From positions 1-64,000 of the forward strand of contig CAKZYA010000038.1 of NCBI GenBank assembly GCA_937883755.1: DNA of 64,000 nucleotides, read 5' to 3'. This document shows positions 28,606-37,881 of this stretch, one piece after another. Positions within the stretch are counted from its first letter, which is position 1; every line of letters starts with the position of its first letter. Made by a program: the position numbers and the translations under genes. Origin of the DNA: an uncultured Flammeovirgaceae bacterium (lineage in GTDB: Bacteria; Bacteroidota; Bacteroidia; Cytophagales; Cyclobacteriaceae). The notes beneath the pieces were generated by a model. The model made no database searches. It saw only the letters and a list, made by a program, of their open reading frames with translations, and was not told the origin of the DNA.

Positions 28606-29637
28606 TTATTGGTCAAATAGCCCTTGTGCCCGACCTGGTGGAATCAATTTCAAATGCTTGTAAGCAATCTCAGTAGCTTCCCGTCCTCGCGATGTTCGTT
28701 TTATGTACCCCTCCTTAATAAGGAATGGCTCGTAGACTTCTTCAATAGTTTCAGCCTCTTCGCCACAGGCGGTGGCAATGGTGCTAATTCCAACCGGACC
28801 ACCTTTAAATTTTTCAATGATGGTGGATAAAATACGGTTATCCATATCGTCTAGCCCGTTTTGATCTACATCCAGTGCTTGCAATGCCATTTCAGCAATG
28901 GCTTTATTGATGGTTCCATCACCTTTAATTTCGGCAAAATCCCGTGTGCGGCGCAGTAGAGTATTGGCGATACGGGGAGTGCCTCGGCTCCGCCGGGCAA
29001 TCTCATAAGCGGCATCTTCGTCAATAGGGGTATTCAGAATATGAGCCGAACGCTTCACAATCGTGGTAAGCAGTTCAGCGTCGTAGTACTCCAGGCGGGC
29101 ATTAATGCCAAAACGTGCTCGCAGTGGTGAGGTCAACAAGCCGGATCGGGTAGTGGCTCCCACTAAGGTAAACGGGCTGAGACTGATCTGAACTGTGCGG
29201 GCATTGGGTCCCGAATCTAGCATAATATCAATCTTGTAGTCCTCCATTGCCGAATACAGATACTCTTCCACAATAGGATTTAACCGATGGATTTCGTCAA
29301 TGAATAAGACGTTACCGGGTTCCATATTAGTAAGTAACCCTGCTAGCTCACTAGGTTTATCTAGTACTGGGCCAGAAGTAGATTTTATTTGTGCGTCTAA
29401 CTCGTTAGCAATAATGTGGGAGAGCGTTGTCTTTCCTAATCCAGGAGGGCCGTGCAGTAGCACATGATCGAGTTGATCACCTCGCTTCTTAGCTGCTTGC
29501 ACAAATATCTTCAGATTATCTACAATCTTATGTTGCCCCGTAAAATCGCCAAACGAGAGTGGACGAAGTGCTTTCTCTATTTCCTTTTCACCCGGACTTA
29601 GGTGGGAAGGTTCTCCGGTTAAATAATCTTCTCTCAT
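28606..29637 (-). CDS. ruvB: Holliday junction branch-migration helicase RuvB
   Basis: A 343-residue AAA+ motor. Walker A GPPGLGKT (residues 63-70), Walker [10 protein letters not shown], sensor I GATTRSG and the arginine-finger region are present. The C-terminal winged helix reads [21 protein letters not shown]. With RuvA it drives branch migration; ruvA and ruvC are not in the window. It stands alone and is divergent from apbE. Confidence 0.97.
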   Translation of the reverse strand: MREDYLTGEPSHLSPGEKEIEKALRPLSFGDFTGQHKIVDNLKIFVQAAKKRGDQLDHVLLHGPPGLGKTTLSHIIANELDAQIKSTSGPVLDKPSELAGLLTNMEPGNVLFIDEIHRLNPIVEEYLYSAMEDYKIDIMLDSGPNARTVQISLSPFTLVGATTRSGLLTSPLRARFGINARLEYYDAELLTTIVKRSAHILNTPIDEDAAYEIARRSRGTPRIANTLLRRTRDFAEIKGDGTINKAIAEMALQALDVDQNGLDDMDNRILSTIIEKFKGGPVGISTIATACGEEAETIEEVYEPFLIKEGYIKRTSRGREATEIAYKHLKLIPPGRAQGLFDQ

Positions 29638-29648
29638 AACAGAATTTT

Positions 29649-29764
29649 GTTAATGTGTTACTGTGCTAAAGTGTTAAGCCTTGGGTGTTTACGATAGGTC
29701 AATATCATTCAAAGAGTAGAATACAAAACTTTGTTATATGACCTGAGCATTGTAACACATTAAC
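29649..29764. repeat. Inverted repeat in ruvB-apbE gap
   Basis: GTTAATGTGTTAC (29649-29661) is repeated perfectly inverted as GTAACACATTAAC (29752-29764), about 90 bases apart, within the divergent ruvB-apbE gap. Additional short GTGTTA/TAACAC words lie nearby. No promoter or terminator role is evident. Confidence 0.75.
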
Positions 29765-29893
29765 ACCATAACACTACAATGTAATGTACAGAAAATTCCG
29801 TACTATCGTAGCAAAAATAACACATTTTGAACTTTTTATAAGTATAAAATACCTGAAATAGTTATTATAATATCAGAAAAGTAGCCTCTCAAT

Positions 29894-30922
29894 ATGGATT
29901 CTAATCAAAAGAAGAATATAATCTATTCTATTGTACTGCTGGCTTCAGTAGCTATCGTATGGTGGGTTCGTAACCAACCAGATACTGCCGTTAGTAATGA
30001 CACCTACTTGAGTATTGTGGGACAGACGATGGGCACAACCTACAATATTAAGTATCAGGATGGGCAGCAACGCGATCTCAAGTCCAGCGTAGATTCACTT
30101 TTAGAGGTTTTCAACCAGTCGGTAAATCACTACTTACCCGATTCGGAAATTACACGGTTTAATCAGCAAGACACACTACATTTTGATTTGCCCTATTTTT
30201 ACCCGGTACTAAAACGTAGCGACGAAATTGTACAAGCGACCGACGGAGCTTTTGACCCAACCGTAGCCCCACTGGTAAACGCCTGGGGATTTGGCCCCGA
30301 AGACCAACGACTACCCGATGGCAATACCATTGATTCGTTATTACAGCTAGTTGGTTTTGATAAAATTGAGTATACCACCGAATATGTGGCTAAAACTATT
30401 CCTGACGTAAGTCTTAACTTCAGTGCAATTGCTAAAGGTGCGGGAGTAGATGTAGTGGGAGCATTTCTGCGTGAGCAAGGCGTAGGAAATTTTATGGTAG
30501 AAATTGGAGGTGAGGTGGTCTGCCGAGGCGTAAATGATAAGGGTGAAACCTGGAAAATTGGGATTGATGACCCTAACCAAGTTGGAAATATGTCCGCCGC
30601 CGTGACGCTAGATAATCAAGCCATTGCTACTTCAGGTAATTATCGTAACTACTATGAAGTTGACGGAAAACGCTACGCCCATACTATTGATCCGAAAACC
30701 GGACAACAAGTCACACATTCAGTTCTGAGTGTGTCAGTAATTGCTGATGATTGTATGACCGCCGATGGCTACGCTACCGCTTTTATGGTACTGGGACTAG
30801 AACCGTCTAAAGAAATTATCGCCCAGAACCCATCGTTGGAAGTACTTATTATTTATGATGACAACGGCACTACCAAGACTTTTCAAACGGAAGGATTGAA
30901 GGATATGGTGGTTAATAGTTAA
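29894..30922 (+). CDS. apbE: FAD:protein FMN transferase
   Basis: A 342-residue ApbE-family flavin transferase, anchored by one N-terminal helix (about 10-26, IYSIVLLASVAIVWWV) and acting in the periplasm, where it attaches FMN to Thr of target proteins such as NqrB/C or RnfG. Family segments: MGTTYNIKY (about 47-55), DPTVAPLVNAWGFGP, NFSAIAKGAGVDVV, MVEIGGEVVCRG and YAHTIDPKTGQ. The usual Mg-binding acidic residues near the C-terminus (DDCMTADGYATA) are present. It is followed after 4 bases by anmK. Confidence 0.93.
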   Translation: MDSNQKKNIIYSIVLLASVAIVWWVRNQPDTAVSNDTYLSIVGQTMGTTYNIKYQDGQQRDLKSSVDSLLEVFNQSVNHYLPDSEITRFNQQDTLHFDLPYFYPVLKRSDEIVQATDGAFDPTVAPLVNAWGFGPEDQRLPDGNTIDSLLQLVGFDKIEYTTEYVAKTIPDVSLNFSAIAKGAGVDVVGAFLREQGVGNFMVEIGGEVVCRGVNDKGETWKIGIDDPNQVGNMSAAVTLDNQAIATSGNYRNYYEVDGKRYAHTIDPKTGQQVTHSVLSVSVIADDCMTADGYATAFMVLGLEPSKEIIAQNPSLEVLIIYDDNGTTKTFQTEGLKDMVVNS

Positions 30923-30926
30923 GCTT

Positions 30927-32030
30927 ATGAAGGGGCAAGTAAAATATCAAGTAATCGGGTTGATGTCAGGCACTTCGCTGGATGGGCTGGATATGGCCTA
31001 CTGTGAGTTTTCATTAGAAGATGGCCAATGGCAATTTATCATTCCGGTAGCAGAAACTCAGCCCTACAATGAAGTCTGGCAGCAAAAATTGGGTGAGATC
31101 ACCGAAGTGAGTGGTGAAGAGTTGATTTTTACTGATCGCGATTTAGGGGTTTGGATGGGCGAAGCGGTCAAAGAATTCATTAACAAGTACCAACTGAAAC
31201 CTGATTTTATTGCGTCTCACGGACATACTGTTTTTCATCAGCCCGAAAAGGGAATTACCTATCAGATGGGTAATTCATTCGCTATTCAGGCGATTAGCGA
31301 GCAAACAGTTATTGGTCAATTTCGCAATTACGACGTAGCCATTGGCGGACAAGGTGCGCCCCTAGTGCCCATCGGCGACCAACTGTTATTTAGCGATTAT
31401 GATGCCTGTCTGAACCTGGGGGGCATTGCTAACCTTTCTACTCAATGGCAAGGCAAACGTATTGCCTATGATATTGGCACAGCTAATATGGTGATGAACT
31501 ACTTTGCTCAGCAGCTTGGACAATCCTACGATGTAGGTGGGCAAATCGCCCAGCAGGGCGAACCTAATCAGTCTTTACTAGCCTCACTAAACCAGTTACC
31601 ATACTATCGGCAACCCTTTCCTAAGTCATTAGGATACGAGTGGGTGCATCAGGAAATTATTCAGCCACTGGAGCAGGAAAATCTTTCCATAGCCGATGCT
31701 ATTACTACTGCCCTACATCACGCTGCCTATCAGGTTGCTAAGGATGTAAACACTTTTGCTGATGAGAAGACAGGAACATTCCGGGTGCTGGTGACGGGTG
31801 GAGGAGCATTTAATGTCTATTTTATGGATACTATCCGAAAAAACTGCTCGGAAACTGTAGAACTAGTGGTACCTGATAAAAAGACGGTTGCCTTTAAAGA
31901 AGCCTTGGTATTTGCTTTTCTGGGAGTGCTTCGGGTACGTAATGAAATAAATTGTCTACAATCAGTTACCGGAGCTCAATACGATCACTCGGCGGGCGTT
32001 ATTTTTGGGAACCTAGATCACGCTCAATGA
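30927..32030 (+). CDS. anmK: Anhydro-N-acetylmuramic acid kinase
   Basis: A 367-residue sugar kinase that phosphorylates and opens 1,6-anhydroMurNAc during peptidoglycan recycling. The N-terminal phosphate-binding motif IGLMSGTSLDGLDMAY is clear, as are ASHGHTVFHQP, CLNLGGIANLS and VLVTGGGAFNVYFMD. Length is normal. It is in an operon with apbE and, by a 4-base ATGA overlap, with the following outer-membrane protein. Confidence 0.95.
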   Translation: MKGQVKYQVIGLMSGTSLDGLDMAYCEFSLEDGQWQFIIPVAETQPYNEVWQQKLGEITEVSGEELIFTDRDLGVWMGEAVKEFINKYQLKPDFIASHGHTVFHQPEKGITYQMGNSFAIQAISEQTVIGQFRNYDVAIGGQGAPLVPIGDQLLFSDYDACLNLGGIANLSTQWQGKRIAYDIGTANMVMNYFAQQLGQSYDVGGQIAQQGEPNQSLLASLNQLPYYRQPFPKSLGYEWVHQEIIQPLEQENLSIADAITTALHHAAYQVAKDVNTFADEKTGTFRVLVTGGGAFNVYFMDTIRKNCSETVELVVPDKKTVAFKEALVFAFLGVLRVRNEINCLQSVTGAQYDHSAGVIFGNLDHAQ

Positions 32031-32728
32031 GAACAATCGTTTTACTCGCCGGATTTCTGATTTATGCTCAAGCAATCCAGGCTCAAGATAGCCTGGCTAC
32101 TTACAAAAAGTGGAGTATCGGAGTAAAAGGAGGAGCTTCCTTTTCGTCTATATCGGCTAGTGATGAACAGCCTATTACCCGCCAGCGACCTCGGTTAAAT
32201 TTTATACAAGGAGTGGCCTACGGAGGTATAGTTCGTTATATGACTGAAAAAAACTTCGGATTACAAATTGAGGCTAACTATGTAGAGAAGGGCTGGGAAG
32301 AAGGGTTTTTTACCGTAGACTCAGAAGGAATAAGGAGACTTGATCCGAGCCGCTTTTATCGGGTAAACCTAGAATACCTAGAAGTGCCGGTACTTGCCCA
32401 TGGCTACTTTGGCAAGCGTAACCTGCGAATTTTTGCTACGCTGGGAATATATGGCGGTCTTCTTTTATCGAGTAGTACTGAAACTGCGCCAACGGTAGAC
32501 CCCAATGAAATTACTTACGAATATCTAGTACCGGAGGAAAACCAATATGATTTGGGAATACGAGGTGGAGCGGGAATAGCCGTAGTAACCAAGGTAGGCA
32601 CGTTTCAAGTAGAAGGAACGTACAGTCTGGGGCTAAACAGTATACTCGACCGTAACCGGACGGCTATTCCCAGCATCCTCCAGAATAATGCGATTGTCGG
32701 ATCGCTAGGATACCTAGTTAATTTTTGA
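32027..32728 (+). CDS. Outer-membrane beta-barrel (PorT-like) protein
   Basis: About 233 residues from the ATG at 32027, which overlaps the anmK stop as ATGA; a longer in-frame start at 31952 lies inside anmK and is rejected. A signal peptide (ending AIQAQ) is followed by WSIGVKGGASFSSI, the standard opening of porin-family barrels in Bacteroidota, and repeated aromatic strands, ending in GSLGYLVNF with terminal Phe. It is likely an outer-membrane protein; the ligand is unknown. Confidence 0.8.
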   Translation: MRTIVLLAGFLIYAQAIQAQDSLATYKKWSIGVKGGASFSSISASDEQPITRQRPRLNFIQGVAYGGIVRYMTEKNFGLQIEANYVEKGWEEGFFTVDSEGIRRLDPSRFYRVNLEYLEVPVLAHGYFGKRNLRIFATLGIYGGLLLSSSTETAPTVDPNEITYEYLVPEENQYDLGIRGGAGIAVVTKVGTFQVEGTYSLGLNSILDRNRTAIPSILQNNAIVGSLGYLVNF

Positions 32729-32762
32729 AGAGAGTTGCTGTTTTTATCACCGAAGATCCCGT

Positions 32763-33998
32763 TCAACTCCCTGGAACATACGCCAGTGTGCTCAGTGCAT
32801 CTTCCTGAAACATTTCCTGAGCAATTTCTTGTAGTTGCGCCGCTGTAATCGCGCTAATCTTTTGGTGCAGGGTTTCCAGATTCTCCAACTCGTACTGATC
32901 AAGCAGACTGCGACCCATCGCCAGCATCAAACTTTGGTTATTTTCACTGTTCATCGCCATTTGTCCCATCAGTTGCTCCTTGGCTCGGTGCAGTTGCATT
33001 GTACCCAGTGGTTTCTCACGTAGCGATTTTAATTCTTTCATAGTATAGCTGATCGCGCGGTTCAGTTGCCGGGGCTCGGTACCGAAGTAAATAGCAAATA
33101 GTCCGGTATCAGTGTATGATTGATACTCAGCATCGATAGAATAGACTAAACCGTGTTTTTCGCGTAGTGCCATACTTAGGCGAGTATTCATACTAGGGCC
33201 ACCTAACAGATTGGTCAACATAAAGAAGGGTAAACTGTGGTCGTCGCCTACAGGGTAAGCCGTTCGGCCAATGGCGCATTGTGCTTGAGTAAGTGAACGA
33301 GTCTTAGTTTCTTGTTGAGGATTTTGGTTACCGAACGGTAATCGATACCCCTTCCCTGCCAGTGGAGGGACTGAAGTCAAATACTTTTCGGCTAGGCGAA
33401 AAACTTTCTTGGTCGGAAGATTACCTACACAGCTAAAGATCAACTTTTCGGTATTCATGTTTTCCTGCAAGAACTGCTGAAAGTCCTCCCGGTGAAAGCG
33501 ACGAATACTCTCGTTGGTCCCCAAGATATTTTTTCCCAGAGGGTGCTCCCCGAATACTACTGTGTCGAATTCATCCTGAATGGCGTCTTCGGGCGAGTCG
33601 TAGTACATTGCCATTTCTTCCAGAATGACGCCCCGCTCTCGTTCGATCTGTTTTTCAGGAAAAATAGAATCAAAGGTAATGTCGGCTAACAGTTCTAAAG
33701 CATTCTCGAAGTGCCGGTCGAGCACTGAGGCGTAGAAGCAGATTTTTTCTTTGGTAGTGTAAGCGTTTAGTTCACCACCCACCGAGTCTACCCGATTCAG
33801 AATATGGTAAGCTTTCCGCTTATGCGTTCCCTTGAAAGCCATGTGTTCCCAGAAATGAGCCAGACCGTGCTGTTCCGGCTGTTCGTCGCGGCTACCAATA
33901 TCTAGAATAAAGCCGCAGTGAACTACTTTGGTGTGAGTGGCTTGTTTATGGGCAATCCGAATACCATTCGGCAAGGTGTGTAATTCAAATTCCAGCAT
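32763..33998 (-). CDS. M16-family zinc peptidase
   Basis: A 411-residue insulinase-family metallopeptidase. The inverted zinc motif HFWEH is at residues 48-52 and the distal Glu lies in the ENALELL helix. The C-terminal non-catalytic half has the usual GGPSMNTRLSMALREKHGLVY segment, so the protein carries both M16 halves in one chain. Length is normal. No signal peptide is visible, so it is probably cytoplasmic. It is a single gene. Confidence 0.92.
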   Translation of the reverse strand: MLEFELHTLPNGIRIAHKQATHTKVVHCGFILDIGSRDEQPEQHGLAHFWEHMAFKGTHKRKAYHILNRVDSVGGELNAYTTKEKICFYASVLDRHFENALELLADITFDSIFPEKQIERERGVILEEMAMYYDSPEDAIQDEFDTVVFGEHPLGKNILGTNESIRRFHREDFQQFLQENMNTEKLIFSCVGNLPTKKVFRLAEKYLTSVPPLAGKGYRLPFGNQNPQQETKTRSLTQAQCAIGRTAYPVGDDHSLPFFMLTNLLGGPSMNTRLSMALREKHGLVYSIDAEYQSYTDTGLFAIYFGTEPRQLNRAISYTMKELKSLREKPLGTMQLHRAKEQLMGQMAMNSENNQSLMLAMGRSLLDQYELENLETLHQKISAITAAQLQEIAQEMFQEDALSTLAYVPGS

Positions 33999-34072
33999 CG
34001 CTATCCAACTTTCCTATATGTTGTAACAAATCAATCGGCAAAATTAGTTTTTTTTACACTTGATTTGTGAGG

Positions 34073-35011
34073 TTAAGCATTCTTTTTCGCTAATCGGCGC
34101 CACCGTGACGGAAAAGTAATCAATGCTCGCCGAGTGGAGATTAGGAACACTCCCGTTATCAGCAGAGCCGCAGCGATGCCCGTTGTCATCGTCAGAATCT
34201 CACCCCGAAATAGCCAACCCAGCAGCACCGCAATCACCGGATTGACGTAGGCGAACGTTGCCACCTTATCGGGAGATTCTACTCGGAGTAAATAGTTGAA
34301 AGCGGAGAAAGCTAAAACAGACCCAAAAAGCACTAGAAATCCCCAAGAAACCCAAGCCACTGGTTCAACTGCTGATACAGAAAATGTGGTCCAGTTCTCA
34401 GTGATGCTACTAAGCCCAAGTAGTACTACGCCACTAATGAGCATCTGCATGGCAATACTCTGCGTTGGTAATGATGGCAACTTATTATGAGCGGGATAAA
34501 CCGAGCCAATCGACCACGCTAAAGCTGATAAAAAGATAATAAAAATCGCCCCAGATCGACTTTCCCCTATCTCTCCTAATGAGGGACCAACTAACACTAG
34601 CATTCCGGTAGCTCCCAATGCTAACCCCACCAAACGTTGTAAACCGGGCGGTCGTTTTTTAAGAGTCCATAGTATTAGTACGATAAGCACTGGCTCAGAA
34701 GTAATAATCAAAGCAGCTAAACTAGAGTCTACGTACTGCTCAGCCCAAGCTACGCTACTCATGCTGCCCATGAAGAGCATGCCCATCAGTAAGGCGTATT
34801 TCCACTGAGCCAGCGTGGGTCGGGGCCATCGCTGGAATAAACCGAAAGCGTACAGAATGCTACCCGCAGCAATAAACCGAGCAGCACACATGAGAAAGGG
34901 TGGGAAACTTTCTACAGCGTATTTCACGGCTAAGTAGGTAGAACCCCATACGAGATATAGCGTAGCAAATGAGGCAATTACCAGCCACGAAATACGTTGC
35001 GGAGTGGTCAT
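34073..35011 (-). CDS. EamA/DMT-superfamily transporter
   Basis: A 312-residue protein with ten membrane helices in two EamA repeats (about 10-145 and 160-298). Conserved segments are LVWGSTYLAVKYAVESFPPF at the start of repeat 1 and ALAWSIGSVYPAH at repeat 2. The family exports amino acids and other metabolites; the substrate is unknown. The basic C-terminus (FPSRWRRLAKKNA) is cytoplasmic. Confidence 0.88.
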   Translation of the reverse strand: MTTPQRISWLVIASFATLYLVWGSTYLAVKYAVESFPPFLMCAARFIAAGSILYAFGLFQRWPRPTLAQWKYALLMGMLFMGSMSSVAWAEQYVDSSLAALIITSEPVLIVLILWTLKKRPPGLQRLVGLALGATGMLVLVGPSLGEIGESRSGAIFIIFLSALAWSIGSVYPAHNKLPSLPTQSIAMQMLISGVVLLGLSSITENWTTFSVSAVEPVAWVSWGFLVLFGSVLAFSAFNYLLRVESPDKVATFAYVNPVIAVLLGWLFRGEILTMTTGIAAALLITGVFLISTRRALITFPSRWRRLAKKNA

Positions 35012-35161
35012 GATAAGATTGAGTAGAGCAGAAGTAAAAATAGGGTATACGCATGAGCCAGTTCGTTGTTTTACTTTATCCGAAAGATTATAGTATCCGC
35101 ATTCTGTTCTAGAAAATAATTATGAATAACTTTTTGATTATCAAAAACTTGCAATTATTTT

Positions 35162-36523
35162 TTAGTAGCCCATAATTCGGTTAGCTTCCCGAATACCCGT
35201 AAGATAAGCTCCATGCACGGTAGCATGGTGAGCCGATAAGGTAGCTTCACCGGCAAAATGGATTCTGCCTACCGGACAAGCGATTGCCTCAAAATCCTTA
35301 GCTTGAGAACCTACGGGTACGTACGAGTAAGAACCTAACGAATAGACATCTTGTCCCCATCGGGTAACTTTCACCCTTTTCAAATTAACGTTTTTTCGAG
35401 GAAACGCTTTGCTAAGAATATTCAGCCAGGTTTGCTGAATTACATGATCTGGTTCAGTCTCAATCCACCGGGCTGATTCAGCAACGGGCATAGCAATCAG
35501 GATAGGTCGCTTACGGTAGTGGTGGTAGTTAACGGCAATACCAAAATGGGCTAGGGTTTCGTGTTGGAAAACTAAAAAGTCAGTATTTCCTGGCCAAAAA
35601 TTTTCTTCAAACTCCATAAATACTTTGTTAAACAGACCCATGCTGATACGGGAGAAAGCCTGCTGTTTATAGTCAGGTAAGGTTGGATTAAATAAGATTT
35701 TCCCTTGCTGCAAAATGCTGAGCGGAACAGTCAGAATAATATGATCAGATTGGTACGTCTCATTATCTGTTATCGTCACAACCTCATTGCCAGTGATACG
35801 TATTTCTTTCACTTCTGATTGAAACTCCACATTAATTCCGCTCAGTAGCGACTTCACAATGGTATCATATCCCCCGGTGACCAAATAATCAGTGCGATCG
35901 GAGTAATCTTCGTATTCTAGAGTATAGTACTTAGCAGATACCTCCGATAAATCATCGGAGAAGTTGTTGGCGTAAGAGCCTCGAATCAACCGGTTAATGA
36001 CCTCCTGCTTGTTGCCACTGCTCGTATAAGACCTTGTTGCCAGTTCTAAAAAGGAAATATCACTGTCGCTGGCAGCTAACAGTTCTGCTTCTCTGGCAAG
36101 TTGCTTCTCAAACTTTATCATCGAGAGCTGTGTCCGGAGCCGACCTATTTTCCTCCCCTGACTATCATAAAGTTTAAACTTGCCATAATTAGTCTCTTGG
36201 GTAGCCACTTTGGCCTGGGTAGCTAAAGTATCGATATAATTGTCAGGATGACTAGCGCTGTGTATCCAATTAGCTCCTAATTCCAGATTCACCCCCCAGT
36301 CTTTAAACGTATGTATTCGGCCACCTACTCGGTTTCTGGCTTCCAGTACTTGTACTTCAAAACCAACGTCGGATAGGGTACGAGCTGCGGAAGCTCCCGC
36401 CATACCCGCCCCAACAATAATTACTTTTTTACCAGAGCTACGGTGCTTAGTGTAGGATAGGTTGGGTAAGAAAGCCGAGCCTAAACCCAAGGTGCATAGT
36501 CGTAAGAATGTTTGCCTTTGCAT
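35162..36523 (-). CDS. FAD-dependent amine oxidase
   Basis: A 453-residue flavin amine oxidase. The N-terminus (MQRQTFLRLCTLG, then a hydrophobic stretch) looks like a leader. A Rossmann dinucleotide fold follows (VIIVGAGMAGASAARTL, then VLEARNRVGGRIHTF). The C-terminal FAD contact is HFAGEATLSAHHATVHGAY. Such enzymes oxidise amines such as putrescine or tryptophan. The gene lies 55 bases after the Crp/Fnr gene at 36579 and directly behind a TTTGACC half-site, so it is the probable target of that regulator. Confidence 0.85.
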   Translation of the reverse strand: MQRQTFLRLCTLGLGSAFLPNLSYTKHRSSGKKVIIVGAGMAGASAARTLSDVGFEVQVLEARNRVGGRIHTFKDWGVNLELGANWIHSASHPDNYIDTLATQAKVATQETNYGKFKLYDSQGRKIGRLRTQLSMIKFEKQLAREAELLAASDSDISFLELATRSYTSSGNKQEVINRLIRGSYANNFSDDLSEVSAKYYTLEYEDYSDRTDYLVTGGYDTIVKSLLSGINVEFQSEVKEIRITGNEVVTITDNETYQSDHIILTVPLSILQQGKILFNPTLPDYKQQAFSRISMGLFNKVFMEFEENFWPGNTDFLVFQHETLAHFGIAVNYHHYRKRPILIAMPVAESARWIETEPDHVIQQTWLNILSKAFPRKNVNLKRVKVTRWGQDVYSLGSYSYVPVGSQAKDFEAIACPVGRIHFAGEATLSAHHATVHGAYLTGIREANRIMGY

Positions 36524-36566
36524 AGAAATCTTTTTTCACAAAGATTCTGCTCTATGCTTACAAATC

Positions 36567-36584
36567 ATTTGACCTATGTCACAA
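36567..36584. promoter_or_regulatory. Second Crp/Fnr-type operator
   Basis: ATTTGACCTATGTCACAA matches the left half of the perfect operator at 19171 exactly and retains GTCA in the right half. It overlaps the Crp/Fnr stop codon and lies about 44 bases before the amine oxidase start. On the minus strand, TTTG words (36564-36561 and 36542-36539) are at exactly the same offsets from the operator centre as at the first locus. Confidence 0.7.
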
Positions 36585-37154
36585 AGCGATTCTGGCGCGT
36601 AATCGACTCAAAGTTTCCCGGCTCATGCCCAGGTACGAAGCCAGGAAGGTAAGCGGTACCCGCTGAATGAGTTCCGGTTCATTTTGTAAAATGTAGGTAT
36701 AGCGTTCCATTCCTTCGCTAAACTGCAAACGATAAAGACGCTCTTCCAGAAACTCGGTATACTCCTCAATAATCCGCCGCATAAAGGTGTTGGTGACATT
36801 ACTAGTCTCGGCTTGCTTGGCTATTTTATGCAAGTCTATTTTAATACACTGGCTGTCTTCTAGAAATTCGGTAGTCTCCATCGAAGCTTTTCCCCGGTAG
36901 TTCTGAAATGAAGCCACTATTTCCTGTTCAAAGGCAAACCAGGTATTTACTTCCAGATGATCTTTAGAATAATAACTACGGGCGGCTCCCTGAATAATAT
37001 AGTAAGCAAAATCATGATGATAGGTCTGCCTGATTGGTCGGTCGCCCTTCTTAAAATTCGTGAATGAGAAATAATTTGTTAACGTATTTATCTCTCGTTC
37101 ATCAAGCTGTGCTGTGTGCAGATAGCGGTTTATAAATTGAGTAAGCTCGTTCAT
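36579..37154 (-). CDS. Crp/Fnr-family transcription regulator
   Basis: A 191-residue regulator with a beta-roll sensor domain (about 30-115, FKKGDRPIRQTYHHDF) and a C-terminal winged helix, PLTFLASYLGMSRETLSRLRA. It is a paralogue of the regulator at 18602, with the same length class and the same recognition-helix motif ETLSR-RA. No Fe-S Cys set is present. Its operator sits between it and the downstream amine oxidase gene, the same arrangement as at the first locus. Confidence 0.88.
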   Translation of the reverse strand: MNELTQFINRYLHTAQLDEREINTLTNYFSFTNFKKGDRPIRQTYHHDFAYYIIQGAARSYYSKDHLEVNTWFAFEQEIVASFQNYRGKASMETTEFLEDSQCIKIDLHKIAKQAETSNVTNTFMRRIIEEYTEFLEERLYRLQFSEGMERYTYILQNEPELIQRVPLTFLASYLGMSRETLSRLRARIAL

Positions 37155-37307
37155 TAACTGATTTATTCAAAAATATCTTCTAAATAGCTAATTAGCTCAG
37201 CTAGCTAGTTGTTAATACTCAAATTTCCCCCCATCGAGACTCGCATACTTGCCCGAACTTTGGTAAATTATGACTCTTTAAGATAGTCACTCCCTAAACC
37301 ATTTCCT

Positions 37308-37769
37308 ATGGCAGCTTTTACCATTAATGTAAACGGAAAACAGCATCAGGTAGATGTTGATCCGGATACTCCTGTACTCTGGGTACTTCGCGACAACTTA
37401 GATTTAGTAGGCACCAAATTCGGCTGTGGCATTGCCCAGTGCGGTGCTTGCACAGTGCATCTCAATGGCACGGCTGTTCGCTCTTGCTCGGTGCCCGTCA
37501 GTAGTGTGGGTGAATCAAAAATCACCACTATTGAAGGATTATCCGAAGACGCTAATCACGCGGTACAGCAGGCGTGGTTGGAGCACGATGTAGCTCAGTG
37601 CGGTTATTGTCAGGCTGGGCAGATGATGAACGCGGCTTCCCTCTTATCTAAAAATCCTAACCCTTCGGATAAAGATATTGAAGATGCTATGAACGGTAAT
37701 ATTTGTCGCTGCGGTACTTACGTTCGCATCAAAGCCGCTATCCGCACTGCCTCTGAAAAGCTGAGCTGA
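37308..37769 (+). CDS. Two-cluster [2Fe-2S] subunit of a molybdenum hydroxylase
   Basis: A 153-residue small subunit of the xanthine dehydrogenase/aldehyde oxidoreductase family. The plant-ferredoxin-type cluster uses Cys40, 45, 48 and 60 ([13 protein letters not shown]). The second cluster uses Cys98, 101, 133 and 135 ([12 protein letters not shown] and NICRCGTY). It passes electrons from the molybdenum cofactor of the large subunit. The three-subunit forms have an FAD subunit; none is here, so the electron acceptor is probably a cytochrome or quinone, as in isoquinoline 1-oxidoreductase-type enzymes. Confidence 0.93.
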   Translation: MAAFTINVNGKQHQVDVDPDTPVLWVLRDNLDLVGTKFGCGIAQCGACTVHLNGTAVRSCSVPVSSVGESKITTIEGLSEDANHAVQQAWLEHDVAQCGYCQAGQMMNAASLLSKNPNPSDKDIEDAMNGNICRCGTYVRIKAAIRTASEKLS

Positions 37770-37788
37770 TGCTAATTAAAAATTACAG

Positions 37789-37850
37789 ATTGCAAATTGA
37801 AAAATGGGTACTTGCTATTCTTCATTTAGCTAAATTTTTCAATCTGCAAT
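37789..37850. repeat. Inverted repeat between hydroxylase subunits
   Basis: ATTGCAAATTGAAAAAT (37789-37805) and ATTTTTCAATCTGCAAT (37834-37850) pair at 16 of 17 positions across 28 bases. It lies between the small- and large-subunit genes and might modulate expression of the second gene, but this is inference. Confidence 0.75.
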
Positions 37851-37881
37851 TTTTCAATCTTCCAATTCAAACGAGACTATC

